From: Anaerophaga thermohalophila DSM 12881
Lineage (GTDB): Bacteria > Bacteroidota > Bacteroidia > Bacteroidales > Marinilabiliaceae
Assembly (NCBI RefSeq): GCF_000191885.1
Contig: NZ_AEWI01000043.1
Coordinates: forward strand, 1 to 62,300
Direction of reading: 5' to 3'
DNA: 62,300 nt
Numbering within the stretch: position 1 is the first letter of the stretch; the number at the start of each line of letters is the position of its first letter. Below the pieces are notes generated by a model that made no database searches, was not told the DNA's origin, and saw nothing but the letters and a program-made list of their open reading frames with translations. The translations under genes and the position numbers were made by a program. Below, in pieces: positions 36,463 through 44,581 of the stretch.

Positions 36463-37534
36463 ATGGCAATAGCAGTTTTTATCAAACAATTAAGTGTAGG
36501 AGGTGCCGAAAAACAAAGTCTTTTGCTTACCCGGGAACTACAAAAGCATTATCCTGCTTATCTGGTTGTCTGGAGCCGGAAGATAGTTTCCCCCGGCTAC
36601 CAGGATTTTATTGAAATGAACAACTTGAATGTTATTTTTTTGGAAGGCCCGGCATTGCATAAAGCTTTCTTTCTTTGGCGTTTCTTAAAAGAAAAAAGGG
36701 TTTCTTTTTTATTTAATTTTCTGTTAATCAACAATTTTGTAGGAGGTTTGACGGGAAGACTCGCCCGTGTCCGAAAAATTTACGGAGGGATACGCAATTG
36801 TGAGATAGCATCAGGGAAATTGTTATGGCAAAAAAATAGTGCATAATTATATTTCACATTATACTATATTCAATAACTATGCCGGAACCGTTGCCCTTTC
36901 GAAGCAGGGATTCAGAAAGGATAAGATGCTGGTAATTCATAATGGCATTGATGTTGACGGGGAAATGTACCTGCGACAGGAAGCTTTGGTGCCCGTCATT
37001 TTTACGGCAGCACGATTCCTTCCCCAAAAAGATTACTTTACCGCATTGAAGGCCATTCAGATACTTAAAAGACGGGGCAGAAACTTCCGCTATGTTATTG
37101 CCGGTTATGGTCCGCAAGAAAATGAAATTAAATCCGCAATAAAAGAATTGGAAATTGAGGACTGCATACAGATGAAAGTAGCTCCTGATAATATTAAAGA
37201 GCTGTATCGTGAGGCTGACATCTATTTATCTACTTCGTTAAAGGAAGGTTTATCTAACTCAATAATGGAAGCTATGGCGGCAGCCTTGCCTGTTGTTGCT
37301 ACAAGTGTCGGCGATAATGAGCATTTGGTAGAGAATGGACGCACTGGTTATTTAGCAGACAGAAAGTCACCTGTTCAGATAGCCGATGCTCTTGAAAAGC
37401 TGCTTGACAATTATCAATCTGTATTGCAGATGGGTGGGAAAGGATTTCAACGGTTGAAAGACAAATTTTCGACCCGTCTTTTTTTGAACCGATATAAAGC
37501 GTTAATTAGTGATGACAGACAAGAACCGAAATAA
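36463..37534 (+). pseudogene. glycosyltransferase family 4, frameshifted at an A7 tract
   Basis: Frame one (36463-36846) encodes a GT4 N-terminus beginning MAIAVFIKQLSVGGAEKQSLL and stops shortly after A7 at 36830-36836. Frame two continues from the same tract as KIVHNYISHYTIFNNYAG, then FTAARFLPQKDYFTALKAI and TSLKEGLSNSIMEAMAAALPV, a complete GT4 C-terminal half, to 37534. Removing one A would join them into a normal 356-residue enzyme. No other defect is visible, and the downstream half keeps the family's catalytic motif. So this is either a recent mutation, a phase-OFF state, a slippage-expressed gene or a homopolymer error. A GTG at 36839 could start the second half, but a C-terminal half alone would lack the acceptor domain. 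Confidence 0.85.
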
Positions 37535-38681
37535 TAAACCCAAAATCGGAGTTATCGGATTGAAAGGCTTGCCTGCATTTGGCGGCTCAGCAAGAGCGGG
37601 TGAGAACATGATGTTTTATCTAAAAAATGAATTCCATTTTGTGGTATTTAACACAGATACTCATACGTCACGTAAAACAGGCATTTACGACGGGATCGAA
37701 CAGATCGTATACCCTGAATTTTTTATAGGCGCATTAAATACGTTTTATTATTATCTGCGTTCAACATTTCATTGTTTGTGGGATGGAAGTTTTGACGTAA
37801 TTCATGTTTTTCATGTCGATGCGGCCTTCATTGTTCCTTTGCTGCGTCTTCGTTACCGGGTTGTATCGGGCCACAGGGCACGCCCCCAGTTTGCTGCCAA
37901 ATGGAGCTGGCCGGTCCGTCAATACTTCAGATTTATGGAATGGTTGTTTTTTAAGATGCCTGCAGATGTAATAACTTCAGTCAGTCGTCCCGTTGCAGAA
38001 TTGTTTCAGCCCCGTACCAAAAGAAAAATTCTTTTTATTCCGAACGGGATTGTTTTTGATGAGAAGCTGGAGCTTCCGTTAATAGACGAAAGGAATTATG
38101 TGCTTTTTGCATCTGGCAGGATCATCGCATCTAAAGGGGTGCATTTGATGCTTGAAGCCCTTGTGAAAATAGGATATACCGGACGTGTTTTGATTATCGG
38201 GAATCGTTCTCATTCGCCGGAATATGCTAAAAAACTGGATAAAATTTCCAAATCGTTGAATATTCGTTTTATAAATCTTATCAAGGATAAACAATTGTTG
38301 ATGGCTTATTTGAAGAACGCCCGGTTATTTGTCTTCCCGAGTTATCATGAGGGGATGTCGAATATGTTACTCGAGGCTGCCTCCGCTCGTGTACCATTGA
38401 TATGTAGTGATATTCCTGAGAATAAACAGGTTTTTAACGACGATGAAACTTTCTTTTTCGAAGCAGGAAGCTCAACCGATCTTGCAAAAAAAATTGAGCA
38501 GGTGCTAAGCAACAGACCGTTGGCTGTTGAAGTTGCCCAAAAAGCCTATGATAGGCTTAAGCGTGAATATAACTGGAAAATCCTGGCAGAACAATATTCG
38601 AAAATTTATTGGAGACTTATAGAAACTAAAAAACCCCTGAATTCAGGTGATTCTGAAATTCAGGGGGGTGAAATTCTGTGA
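37512..38681 (+). CDS. glycosyltransferase family 4
   Basis: I chose ATG 37512 (MTDKNRNNKPKIGVIGLKG), giving 389 residues; a GTG one codon earlier is less likely. The N-terminal half has GLPAFGGSARAGENM, and the C-terminal half has VLFASGRIIASKGVHLMLEA, LMAYLKNARLFVFPSYHEGM and SNMLLEAASARVPLICSDI, typical of GT4. The start overlaps the frameshifted GT4 by 23 bases. The last 20 codons contain a CCCCTGAATT/AATTCAGGGG hairpin (about 38633-38667), which may end the transcript although it is inside the gene and not followed by a T run. Confidence 0.92.
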   Translation: MTDKNRNNKPKIGVIGLKGLPAFGGSARAGENMMFYLKNEFHFVVFNTDTHTSRKTGIYDGIEQIVYPEFFIGALNTFYYYLRSTFHCLWDGSFDVIHVFHVDAAFIVPLLRLRYRVVSGHRARPQFAAKWSWPVRQYFRFMEWLFFKMPADVITSVSRPVAELFQPRTKRKILFIPNGIVFDEKLELPLIDERNYVLFASGRIIASKGVHLMLEALVKIGYTGRVLIIGNRSHSPEYAKKLDKISKSLNIRFINLIKDKQLLMAYLKNARLFVFPSYHEGMSNMLLEAASARVPLICSDIPENKQVFNDDETFFFEAGSSTDLAKKIEQVLSNRPLAVEVAQKAYDRLKREYNWKILAEQYSKIYWRLIETKKPLNSGDSEIQGGEIL

Positions 38682-38844
38682 ATGAGTCTGATCCTAAAAG
38701 AACTATTTTCGTCAGGGTCGAGAAGCGGGAAATTTTTGAGCCGGATTTAACTGACTGTTAATGAGTGTTTAAAAATAACCTGCAACAAGGAGATTGACAA
38801 AAATGACTTTTTGGAGTGAACTCATGAATAAGGCAGATTAAATA

Positions 38845-40368
38845 TTAAAGAGTATAATCGCCTGCTAATTCGTTAAGATACATTTCCACATTGGTGTAAA
38901 AAGAACAGATGGTATATTTATTTCCATCTTCAGGCGAATCAGGATCGAGACCTTTTGCAATTTCCCATTTGTCAGGAATACCATCTTCGTCTGTATCTTT
39001 TGGTGCGGTTTCCTGAAATTGAGTCGGATAACCGCCTCTGTCTGAAGGAGAATCTACAAAATCGCCGGTGTAGGTTCTTGTTTCTTCAATAATCCGTGCA
39101 TCCACATCGTCCAAAACCGGGTATCGTGCCCCTGCGTTATTCAGCACGTAGTCAGCAACCTCATCTGTTTTGAGTATTTCTGAATAATGAGAATCCCAGT
39201 TGGCAGGAGCTTCATCAACCATGAATTCGGCATAAAAATCAGGAAACTTTTTGAATGAAGTACTTACCTCTTTTATGGGGTTAACATTTCCTTCATCGTC
39301 AATGTAGTTCTCATCTATAAAGAAGGTTGAACCATCTACAAGGTACCAGTTGCCGGTTCTGTAAAGTGGCAAGTCAGAGCTGGTGCGACCTTTGCGGTAG
39401 AAGTTACGAAAAATAACCGCATCGTTAATGGGCAGCTCTTCTTTGTATATCTGCGTGTGTGTGCCGTATCCGGGCTTGATTGGTCCCCAGTTATATATAA
39501 GATTATTCACAACATGAATGTCCTGACTGTTACTTGAAATCAACGGATTCCTGTTCATATTGTGGGCAAACAGATTTTTGATGATCGAAATTTCATGCAG
39601 GTCGTTGAGCATTAACAAACCTTTGGAATGCTCACCTTCGTCGTGAAGACTGTTCGAAAGACCTTCTGCGATGATGGTCCTTTGAATGGTAATATTCCTG
39701 GATTCAGTTGAAATGTCCAAATTTTCGTCAATACTCCATGTAAGGGACATATTGTCGATCATGATGTTATGACAATCTCTGTATTTATATATAAAAAGAG
39801 CGTCGCGTGCCGAGGGTAGCATCCCCGTTTCAGTATCATCTCCGGGTCTGATCCTGAAATTCCGCATAATGATATCATGCGTTTCGATTTGGATACCGCC
39901 ATTTTTCAACGTGATACCAGAGCCTGGGGCAGTCTGACCTGCAATGGTGACATAGGGCTCTGTTATTTTAATATTACTGCTTAGTTCAATAATTCCGGAA
40001 ACTTTGAAAAGAACATTTCGCGGCCCCGACTCTACCTCAAGAGCATACCTTAGTGTTCCTGGTTCTTTGGTATCTTCAAGGGAAGTAACATAAATCGTTT
40101 TACCTCCGCGACCACCTTTCGTGAACCGTCCATATCCTTCGGCTGACGGAAATGCTATCGTTTCAGTGAATTCGGGAACGTTGTAGTCACCAGATGTGTC
40201 GGTGGTATCTTCAGGTTCTTCTTCCTGATTTTTCTCCTCCTCCTCTTCTTCTTGTTCCTCTTCTGTTTCAGGATCTGTCACAGTTTCAATGTCATCCAGT
40301 TGACAACCCCATACTAACCCGATAATCCCAATGGACACAAGTGCCCTCTTCAAAAATTTGTTCTTCAT
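38845..40368 (-). CDS. surface-exposed pectate-lyase-like beta-helix lipoprotein
   Basis: This 507-residue protein has a lipoprotein signal ending GIIGLVWGC, followed by QLDDIE. Acidic residues right after the Cys resemble the Bacteroidota lipoprotein surface-export signal. A Glu-rich linker (about 30-60) leads to a right-handed beta-helix of the polysaccharide lyase 1 type: PSAEGYGRFTKGGRGGKTIYVTSL, GTLRYALE, YVTIAGQTAPGSGI, HDIIMRNFRIRPGDD and NRNPLISSNSQDIHVVNNLIYNW. The C-terminus has a calcium-binding TDEDGIPDKWEIAKGLDP segment. It is on the opposite strand inside the polysaccharide locus, so it may trim or release the polymer or degrade a related uronate. Catalysis is inferred from the family. 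Confidence 0.85.
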   Translation of the reverse strand: MKNKFLKRALVSIGIIGLVWGCQLDDIETVTDPETEEEQEEEEEEKNQEEEPEDTTDTSGDYNVPEFTETIAFPSAEGYGRFTKGGRGGKTIYVTSLEDTKEPGTLRYALEVESGPRNVLFKVSGIIELSSNIKITEPYVTIAGQTAPGSGITLKNGGIQIETHDIIMRNFRIRPGDDTETGMLPSARDALFIYKYRDCHNIMIDNMSLTWSIDENLDISTESRNITIQRTIIAEGLSNSLHDEGEHSKGLLMLNDLHEISIIKNLFAHNMNRNPLISSNSQDIHVVNNLIYNWGPIKPGYGTHTQIYKEELPINDAVIFRNFYRKGRTSSDLPLYRTGNWYLVDGSTFFIDENYIDDEGNVNPIKEVSTSFKKFPDFYAEFMVDEAPANWDSHYSEILKTDEVADYVLNNAGARYPVLDDVDARIIEETRTYTGDFVDSPSDRGGYPTQFQETAPKDTDEDGIPDKWEIAKGLDPDSPEDGNKYTICSFYTNVEMYLNELAGDYTL

Positions 40369-40647
40369 GGCTCAATTTTAATTTGTAATAGTTGTTACGC
40401 AAAAATTTTCAAAATGTTGTTTCGTCAATTTTTTTGAATCTATTTAATTTTTGGTTTTGTTTTATACTGGTTGTGGAATAAGGATTTTAGATGCTTAGTT
40501 AAAAAAGGTTAAAGTTATTCGTCACCGAAAAACAGATATTCGTCAAAAATTAATTGAAGATGTTAAAATTGACAGTTATACCCGATGAGAGTATGAGGGT
40601 TCATTTTATCCTGGTATTTGTTCAGTTGGTCAAAAAAAGTAGACATT
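40369..40647. other. Divergent spacer
   Basis: AT-rich spacer between the lyase-like gene and the SGNH-like gene. I see no gene, RNA or repeat-family copy in it. Confidence 0.6.
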
Positions 40648-40655
40648 TATATTTG
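40625..40655 (+). promoter_or_regulatory. Promoter of the SGNH-like lipoprotein gene
   Basis: GTTG (40625-40628), a 19-base spacer and TATATTTG (40648-40655) match the Bacteroidota consensus closely. Start near 40662 leaves a leader of about 40 bases to ATG 40702. Confidence 0.7.
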
Positions 40656-40701
40656 AGGGCTTTAATTTTCGGGCATTGTTAAAATCCTAAATCTTCATAT
40701 C

Positions 40702-41553
40702 ATGAGAAGTGAGGCAGGAATATTTTTTAGTGTTGCTTTATTAATGATTCTGATTACTGGTTGTCAAAATTTTAATTCGGATAAAATGAAGAAAGAGACC
40801 ACAAAGAAGGTGATGTTTCTGCATCACAGTACAGGTAAAATGATTTGGAGGGGAGGGAACAATCTGATTGCAAAAGTAAAGGGAAAACTTGGTTTTGAAG
40901 GGGCGGTTGAAAATTGGTTCAATGCTTATAATAAGGCCAATGACAAAAACTATCTGATTTCTGAAATGGATTTCCCGAAAAAGGAGCCTTACGGCTGGAA
41001 GAACTACCCTTTCGATTACTATAAAATATGGGTAAAACACGGAGATTCCGATTACTATATGAGCGAACCGACTCTGAAAACACTGGCACCGGAATATGAC
41101 CTGATTATTTTCAAGCATTGTTTTCCTTCCAGTAAGATTGTTTTTGACGGAAATCCTGATGTTGATTCTGAGAAAAAGATGATCGGGAATTATAAACTTC
41201 AATACGATGCTTTGAGAAATGAAATGCACAAATACAGGGACACTAAATTTTTGCTTTGGACACCGCCTGCTTTGACAAAGGGTGTTACAAATCCGGAAGC
41301 AGCAAGGGCTGCAACGGAATTTTCGGAATGGGTGATTAATGAGTGGGATCAACCCGGTGATAACATTTTTGTTTGGGATTTTAGAACTCTCGAAACCGAC
41401 GGGGGTGATTTTATTTTGCCGGAGAATGCTGTAAGTGAAAGGGACTCACATCCGTCTCACCGATTTGCACGTAAAGTTTATCCCATGTTTTGTAAACGTA
41501 TTGTTGATGTATTGGAAGGCAGAGGTGATGTGGAAAATATTGTTGGCGAATAA
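40702..41553 (+). CDS. lipoprotein, possible SGNH-like hydrolase
   Basis: This 283-residue protein has a lipoprotein signal (VALLMILITGC). A following VMFLHHSTGKMIW block and a C-terminal ERDSHPSHRFARKVYP, with the Asp-x-x-His spacing of SGNH hydrolase block V, suggest a divergent SGNH esterase. The usual GDS motif is not evident; Ser in HHST could replace it. The central YDLIIFKHCFPSSKI and FLLWTPPALTKG resemble the inner strands of that fold. Its place among lyase- and acyltransferase genes fits deacetylation of the polymer. It has its own promoter and is followed by repeats. The assignment is tentative. Confidence 0.5.
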   Translation: MRSEAGIFFSVALLMILITGCQNFNSDKMKKETTKKVMFLHHSTGKMIWRGGNNLIAKVKGKLGFEGAVENWFNAYNKANDKNYLISEMDFPKKEPYGWKNYPFDYYKIWVKHGDSDYYMSEPTLKTLAPEYDLIIFKHCFPSSKIVFDGNPDVDSEKKMIGNYKLQYDALRNEMHKYRDTKFLLWTPPALTKGVTNPEAARAATEFSEWVINEWDQPGDNIFVWDFRTLETDGGDFILPENAVSERDSHPSHRFARKVYPMFCKRIVDVLEGRGDVENIVGE

Positions 41554-41873
41554 AACTTTGAGGGTATTTACCAATAGACCGTTAGGGTTTTAGTCCCCGA
41601 TGCATCGGAACAAGTGGTTGCAAATTTCTTTGTAAACAAAGCGGCAAAGCCGGGAGAAAGATCAAAGCTTTTTGCTCGTTTCGCATAATTTCGGTATACT
41701 GCATTTTAGCGGAAATAATCCTTTAATCACAAACAACTGACTTGCAATTCATTACAAAAGTTCGACGGAGTATTGATTTACAATAGTGCGTTGAAAATAC
41801 CTGAACGCAAGCGTAATACAGCAAATAGTAATTATAGGACCGACATTACTGATTTTATATCGATAAATGTTTA
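41554..41873. other. Spacer with a family A fragment
   Basis: AT-rich spacer. CAAGCGTAATACAGCAAATAG near 41811 is a family A 3' fragment. No gene or RNA recognised. Confidence 0.5.
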
Positions 41874-41970
41874 AATGAAACGAGCATGACAACGTTTTCC
41901 AAAACAGAACATGTATAAGTTCTTGCATGCGAGTTCCATCCGACCTTAATAAATAAATTTTATACGGATG
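41874..41970 (+). repeat. Family C element, copy C2, supplies start of next gene
   Basis: It runs from AATGAAACGAGCATGACAAC through GAACATGTATAAG, GCATGCGAGTTCCATCCGACC and TTAATAAATAAATTTTATAC to CGGATG, the last ATG being the acyltransferase start at 41968. It is nearly identical to copy C7 at 60903. Confidence 0.9.
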
Positions 41971-42501
41971 AAGTATTTGTATAAGATTGCCTTAAGATTC
42001 GTTCGGATTTTTCCGGTCAATTGTTTCCGGATATGGCTTTTAAGAAAACTTGGCGTTAAAATAGGTGATAGATGTCGTTTATTCAGAGCAGATTGGGGAA
42101 CCGAACCTTATCTTGTTGAACTTGGAGACCATGTTGTAGTTTCCAATAATGTGAGATTTTTGACTCACGACGGAGCAGTCTGGGTTTTTCGTGACGAGCA
42201 TCCGGAATTGGATGTTTTCGGGACAATCAGGATTGGAAGTAATGTTTGCCTTGGCTTTAACACAGTCCTTCTTCCAAACACCGAAATCGGCGATAACTGT
42301 ATAATTGCTGCCGGCTCGGTTATTAAAGGTAAGATCCCGAAAAATTCTGTGGTTATGGGCAATCCCGCAAAAGTCGTGATGTCAATTGATATGCAAAAAC
42401 GACTGGTGCTAATGAGCCGTTTCACATTCAATTCCAAGGGGATGTCTTTTCAGAAAAAGAAGAAAATGCTGTTGGATTTTTTTGAACATTTTGACAAATA
42501 A
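41968..42501 (+). CDS. left-handed beta-helix acyltransferase (hexapeptide family)
   Basis: This 177-residue protein has hexapeptide-repeat rungs: IGDRCRLFRADWGTEPYLVELGDHVVVSNNVRF, then IRIGSNVCLGFNTVLLPNTEIGDNCIIAAGSVIKGKIPKNSVVMGNPAKVV (described here only by its imperfect LbH periodicity, residues about 25-140). The GNPAKVV end and HDGAVWVF loop are typical of serine/maltose/capsule O-acetyltransferases. It forms trimers and uses acetyl-CoA, probably to O-acetylate the polymer or a precursor. The start codon lies in a family C repeat. The downstream lyase-like gene follows after a short spacer. Confidence 0.9.
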   Translation: MKYLYKIALRFVRIFPVNCFRIWLLRKLGVKIGDRCRLFRADWGTEPYLVELGDHVVVSNNVRFLTHDGAVWVFRDEHPELDVFGTIRIGSNVCLGFNTVLLPNTEIGDNCIIAAGSVIKGKIPKNSVVMGNPAKVVMSIDMQKRLVLMSRFTFNSKGMSFQKKKKMLLDFFEHFDK

Positions 42502-42538
42502 GGCCATTGATGATGAAAAGAGGTCGCAAAACCCGGGA

Positions 42539-42569
42539 CGGGTTTCATCAGACTAATTTTATTCTAATG
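42539..42569 (+). repeat. Family C element, fragment C8
   Basis: ACGGGTTTCATCAGACTAATT then TTATTCTAATG corresponds to the 3' end of family C (compare copy C6, GTTTCATCAGACC...AATTTTATACTGATG). Its last ATG is the start of the following lyase-like gene at 42567. Confidence 0.6.
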
Positions 42570-43835
42570 AAGAGGATATTCAGATTTTTCAGCTTGTTTT
42601 TTTTATTACTTTGTTCGCAATCTCAATTCGCTCAAAATATCTACCCCGGGGCTTATGGGTTTGGAACTCAGTCGGGAGGAGCTTATGCCGGCGATTCAAT
42701 TCCTGCCGTATTGTTTGTGACCTCTCTTGATGATAATGGAGAAGGTTCCTTAAGATATGCGCTCTCTTGTGACTATCCTCGCATTATCATTTTCAATGTT
42801 TCAGGGACTATTCGTCTGGCAGGAGCGTTATTTATAAAAGAGCCCTGTGTTTTTATAGCCGGACAGTCCGCCCCGGGAAAGGGAATATCGGTAACAGGTG
42901 CACCGGTGATTGTTAATACTCATGATGTCTTAATTCAGGATATCCGGTTCCGGCTTGGAAGTGCTTATCCGCGAAAGTCGGATTGTGTCAGTATAACAGG
43001 AACCTTGCATGATGTTTATAATGTGGTTTTCGATCATTGTTCGTTTGGCTTCGGACTTGATGAAAACATCGGGATATTAAACTCCGGTCCGGGGATAACC
43101 ATCAGTAATTCTATTATCGGATATGGACTTCACAAGTTTGAGCATTCTTGCGGACTTTTAGCCATGAATTCAGAAAAAATAAGTCTGATTGGTAATATTT
43201 TTGCTTTTAATCATGACCGCAATCCCAATATCCGGGGCGATACAAAGGATGTAGAGATACTTAACAATCTCATCTATAATTCGGCATCTCATGCTATATA
43301 TCTCGGGAGCAGAGGCCCGGATAACAGTCCTGTTAATGTTTTAATTGAAGGAAACATTTATGTAACGGGCGCTGATAACATGAATCGTTATCTTCTTTCG
43401 GTTCATCAGGATGTTGCTGACAGCTTGAACGTATCATGGCACAAAAATCTGACTTTTCACGAAACCAAAGTTTTTAAAGGAATCAGGGAACAAGTGTTTG
43501 ATCAATCGGGCCGTTTTAACCCGGTTGATCCAGGGCCTTTTCCTGCTTCTGATAAAGAATTAATTGCTTTAGATAAACTGGAACAAATTCTTTTGCACAA
43601 TTCGGGTGCCAGGGCACATAACCGGGATGGAGTTGATAGTTTGTTGATAGCGAACATAATGAACCGAAGTGGGAAAATTATTTCTGTGGAATCAGAACTG
43701 AACATCCAATCTGAATTGCCCGTCATGAATGAAGGCTTTGTTTTACCCGATGATCCACATCATACTCGTGCAGACGGATTCACAAACCTTCAGCATTATT
43801 TGCAGGAGTTGCTTTTGGTGAAATCTCAACCTTGA
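42567..43835 (+). CDS. secreted pectate-lyase-like beta-helix protein
   Basis: I chose ATG 42567, which puts a signal peptide (MKRIFRFFSLFFLLLCSQSQFA) right at the N-terminus; an earlier in-frame ATG at 42507 adds 20 charged residues before it. The 422-residue protein is a paralogue of the beta-helix lipoprotein at 38845: YPGAYGFGTQSGGAYAGD, SLDDNGEGSLRYALS, CVFIAGQSAPGKGI, HDVLIQDIRFRLG, FDHCSFGFGLDENIGI and NRNP-like DRNPNIRGDTKDVEILNNLIYN match in order. It lacks the Glu linker and calcium-binding tail. It is probably periplasmic and could cleave or epimerise the polymer. A family C fragment provides the start. Confidence 0.85.
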   Translation: MKRIFRFFSLFFLLLCSQSQFAQNIYPGAYGFGTQSGGAYAGDSIPAVLFVTSLDDNGEGSLRYALSCDYPRIIIFNVSGTIRLAGALFIKEPCVFIAGQSAPGKGISVTGAPVIVNTHDVLIQDIRFRLGSAYPRKSDCVSITGTLHDVYNVVFDHCSFGFGLDENIGILNSGPGITISNSIIGYGLHKFEHSCGLLAMNSEKISLIGNIFAFNHDRNPNIRGDTKDVEILNNLIYNSASHAIYLGSRGPDNSPVNVLIEGNIYVTGADNMNRYLLSVHQDVADSLNVSWHKNLTFHETKVFKGIREQVFDQSGRFNPVDPGPFPASDKELIALDKLEQILLHNSGARAHNRDGVDSLLIANIMNRSGKIISVESELNIQSELPVMNEGFVLPDDPHHTRADGFTNLQHYLQELLLVKSQP

Positions 43836-44047
43836 AAGTTATTGAGTCGTTAGTCAGTAGCCAAAAGTTGTGGTATCAGACAACGACATAGGTTAATTTA
43901 CCGGTTAGACAATCCGGTTGTTTTTCGGTTGTCACTATTTAGAATCAATTCATGTAAATTATCCTGCAACCTGACAAATTAGGCTGGATATTCATTGGGG
44001 CTTCCTTTAACTTGAGACAGAATTTTTGCTTGGAATCCGCAAGGAAT

Positions 44048-44106
44048 TGTATTAATGCTTGCATGCGGGTTCCATCCGACCTTAATAAATAAATTTTATA
44101 CGGATG
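44048..44106 (+). repeat. Family C element, copy C3, without a gene
   Basis: TGTATTAATGCTTGCATGCGGG, TTCCATCCGACCTTAATAAAT and AAATTTTATACGGATG form a 3' half-copy. Here the ATG opens only a five-codon frame (MNNPG, then TAA), so the element's ATG does not always serve a gene. It lies in the 491-base spacer before the ACP gene, which also holds family B copy B1. Confidence 0.85.
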
Positions 44107-44236
44107 AATAATCCGGGCTAAATCGGGTTAACCTGACTTAAACAAAGGGTTTTCATCCCTAAATGTAAAACCTTTGCTGAAATTAGGTTGAAATGAGAAA
44201 TTTTTGTTTTCAGGGATAATACATTTTTGATTAATT

Positions 44237-44298
44237 GATGGAAATATTTAAAACAACAATGAGTTTGGCAATAAAGATGCTTTTTAGACCGGGCTCAT
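44237..44298. repeat. Family B element, right-half copy B1
   Basis: GATGGAAATATTTAAAACAAC, AATGAGTTTGGCAATAAAG and ATGCTTTTTAGACCGGGCTCAT match the right half of copies B3 and B4. It ends 28 bases before the ACP gene. Confidence 0.85.
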
Positions 44299-44326
44299 CA
44301 GAATAGATGAGAAAACTTAAAGTTAT

Positions 44327-44578
44327 ATGGAAACCATGGTATTAAACAAAGAAGAGATAAAAGCATTCATTGCAGAAACTTCTTTTACTGATCCAAAGGA
44401 AATTAAAGATGATACAATGCTCTTTGAAGAGGGTATTTTTGATTCTATGGGATTATTGAACCTTCTCTCTTTCCTTGAAGAAAATTACGGTGTTCAGACT
44501 GATGATACCGATCTGGTTGAGGAAAATTTTCAGAATCTGAAAGCCATAGAAGATTATGTGGCGAGAAAGAAAGGGTAG
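44327..44578 (+). CDS. acyl carrier protein
   Basis: This 83-residue acidic helical protein has the phosphopantetheine site GIFDSMGLLNLLSFLE (Ser in D-S-M-G, about residue 40). It is not the housekeeping ACP by context: it heads a four-gene operon of ACP, AsnB-like, NadE-like and acyl-AMP ligase. It would carry an acyl or aminoacyl group loaded by the ligase at 47598. ACPs with such partners are known in exosortase-linked exopolysaccharide loci; no exosortase is visible here. It ends 3 bases before the next gene. Confidence 0.92.
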   Translation: METMVLNKEEIKAFIAETSFTDPKEIKDDTMLFEEGIFDSMGLLNLLSFLEENYGVQTDDTDLVEENFQNLKAIEDYVARKKG

Positions 44579-44581
44579 CTT

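Noticed and set aside
36463..37534. Two separate genes or a programmed -1 frameshift
   Set aside because: Each half is only part of one GT4 fold, and the needed shift is +1 (or one A fewer), not the common -1 on A AAA AAG; no stimulatory structure was evident. Slippage remains possible and is listed as a finding.
40741..41352. Antisense frame (203 codons) opposite the SGNH-like lipoprotein
   Set aside because: The plus-strand frame has a signal peptide, a consensus promoter and conserved blocks; the antisense has none.
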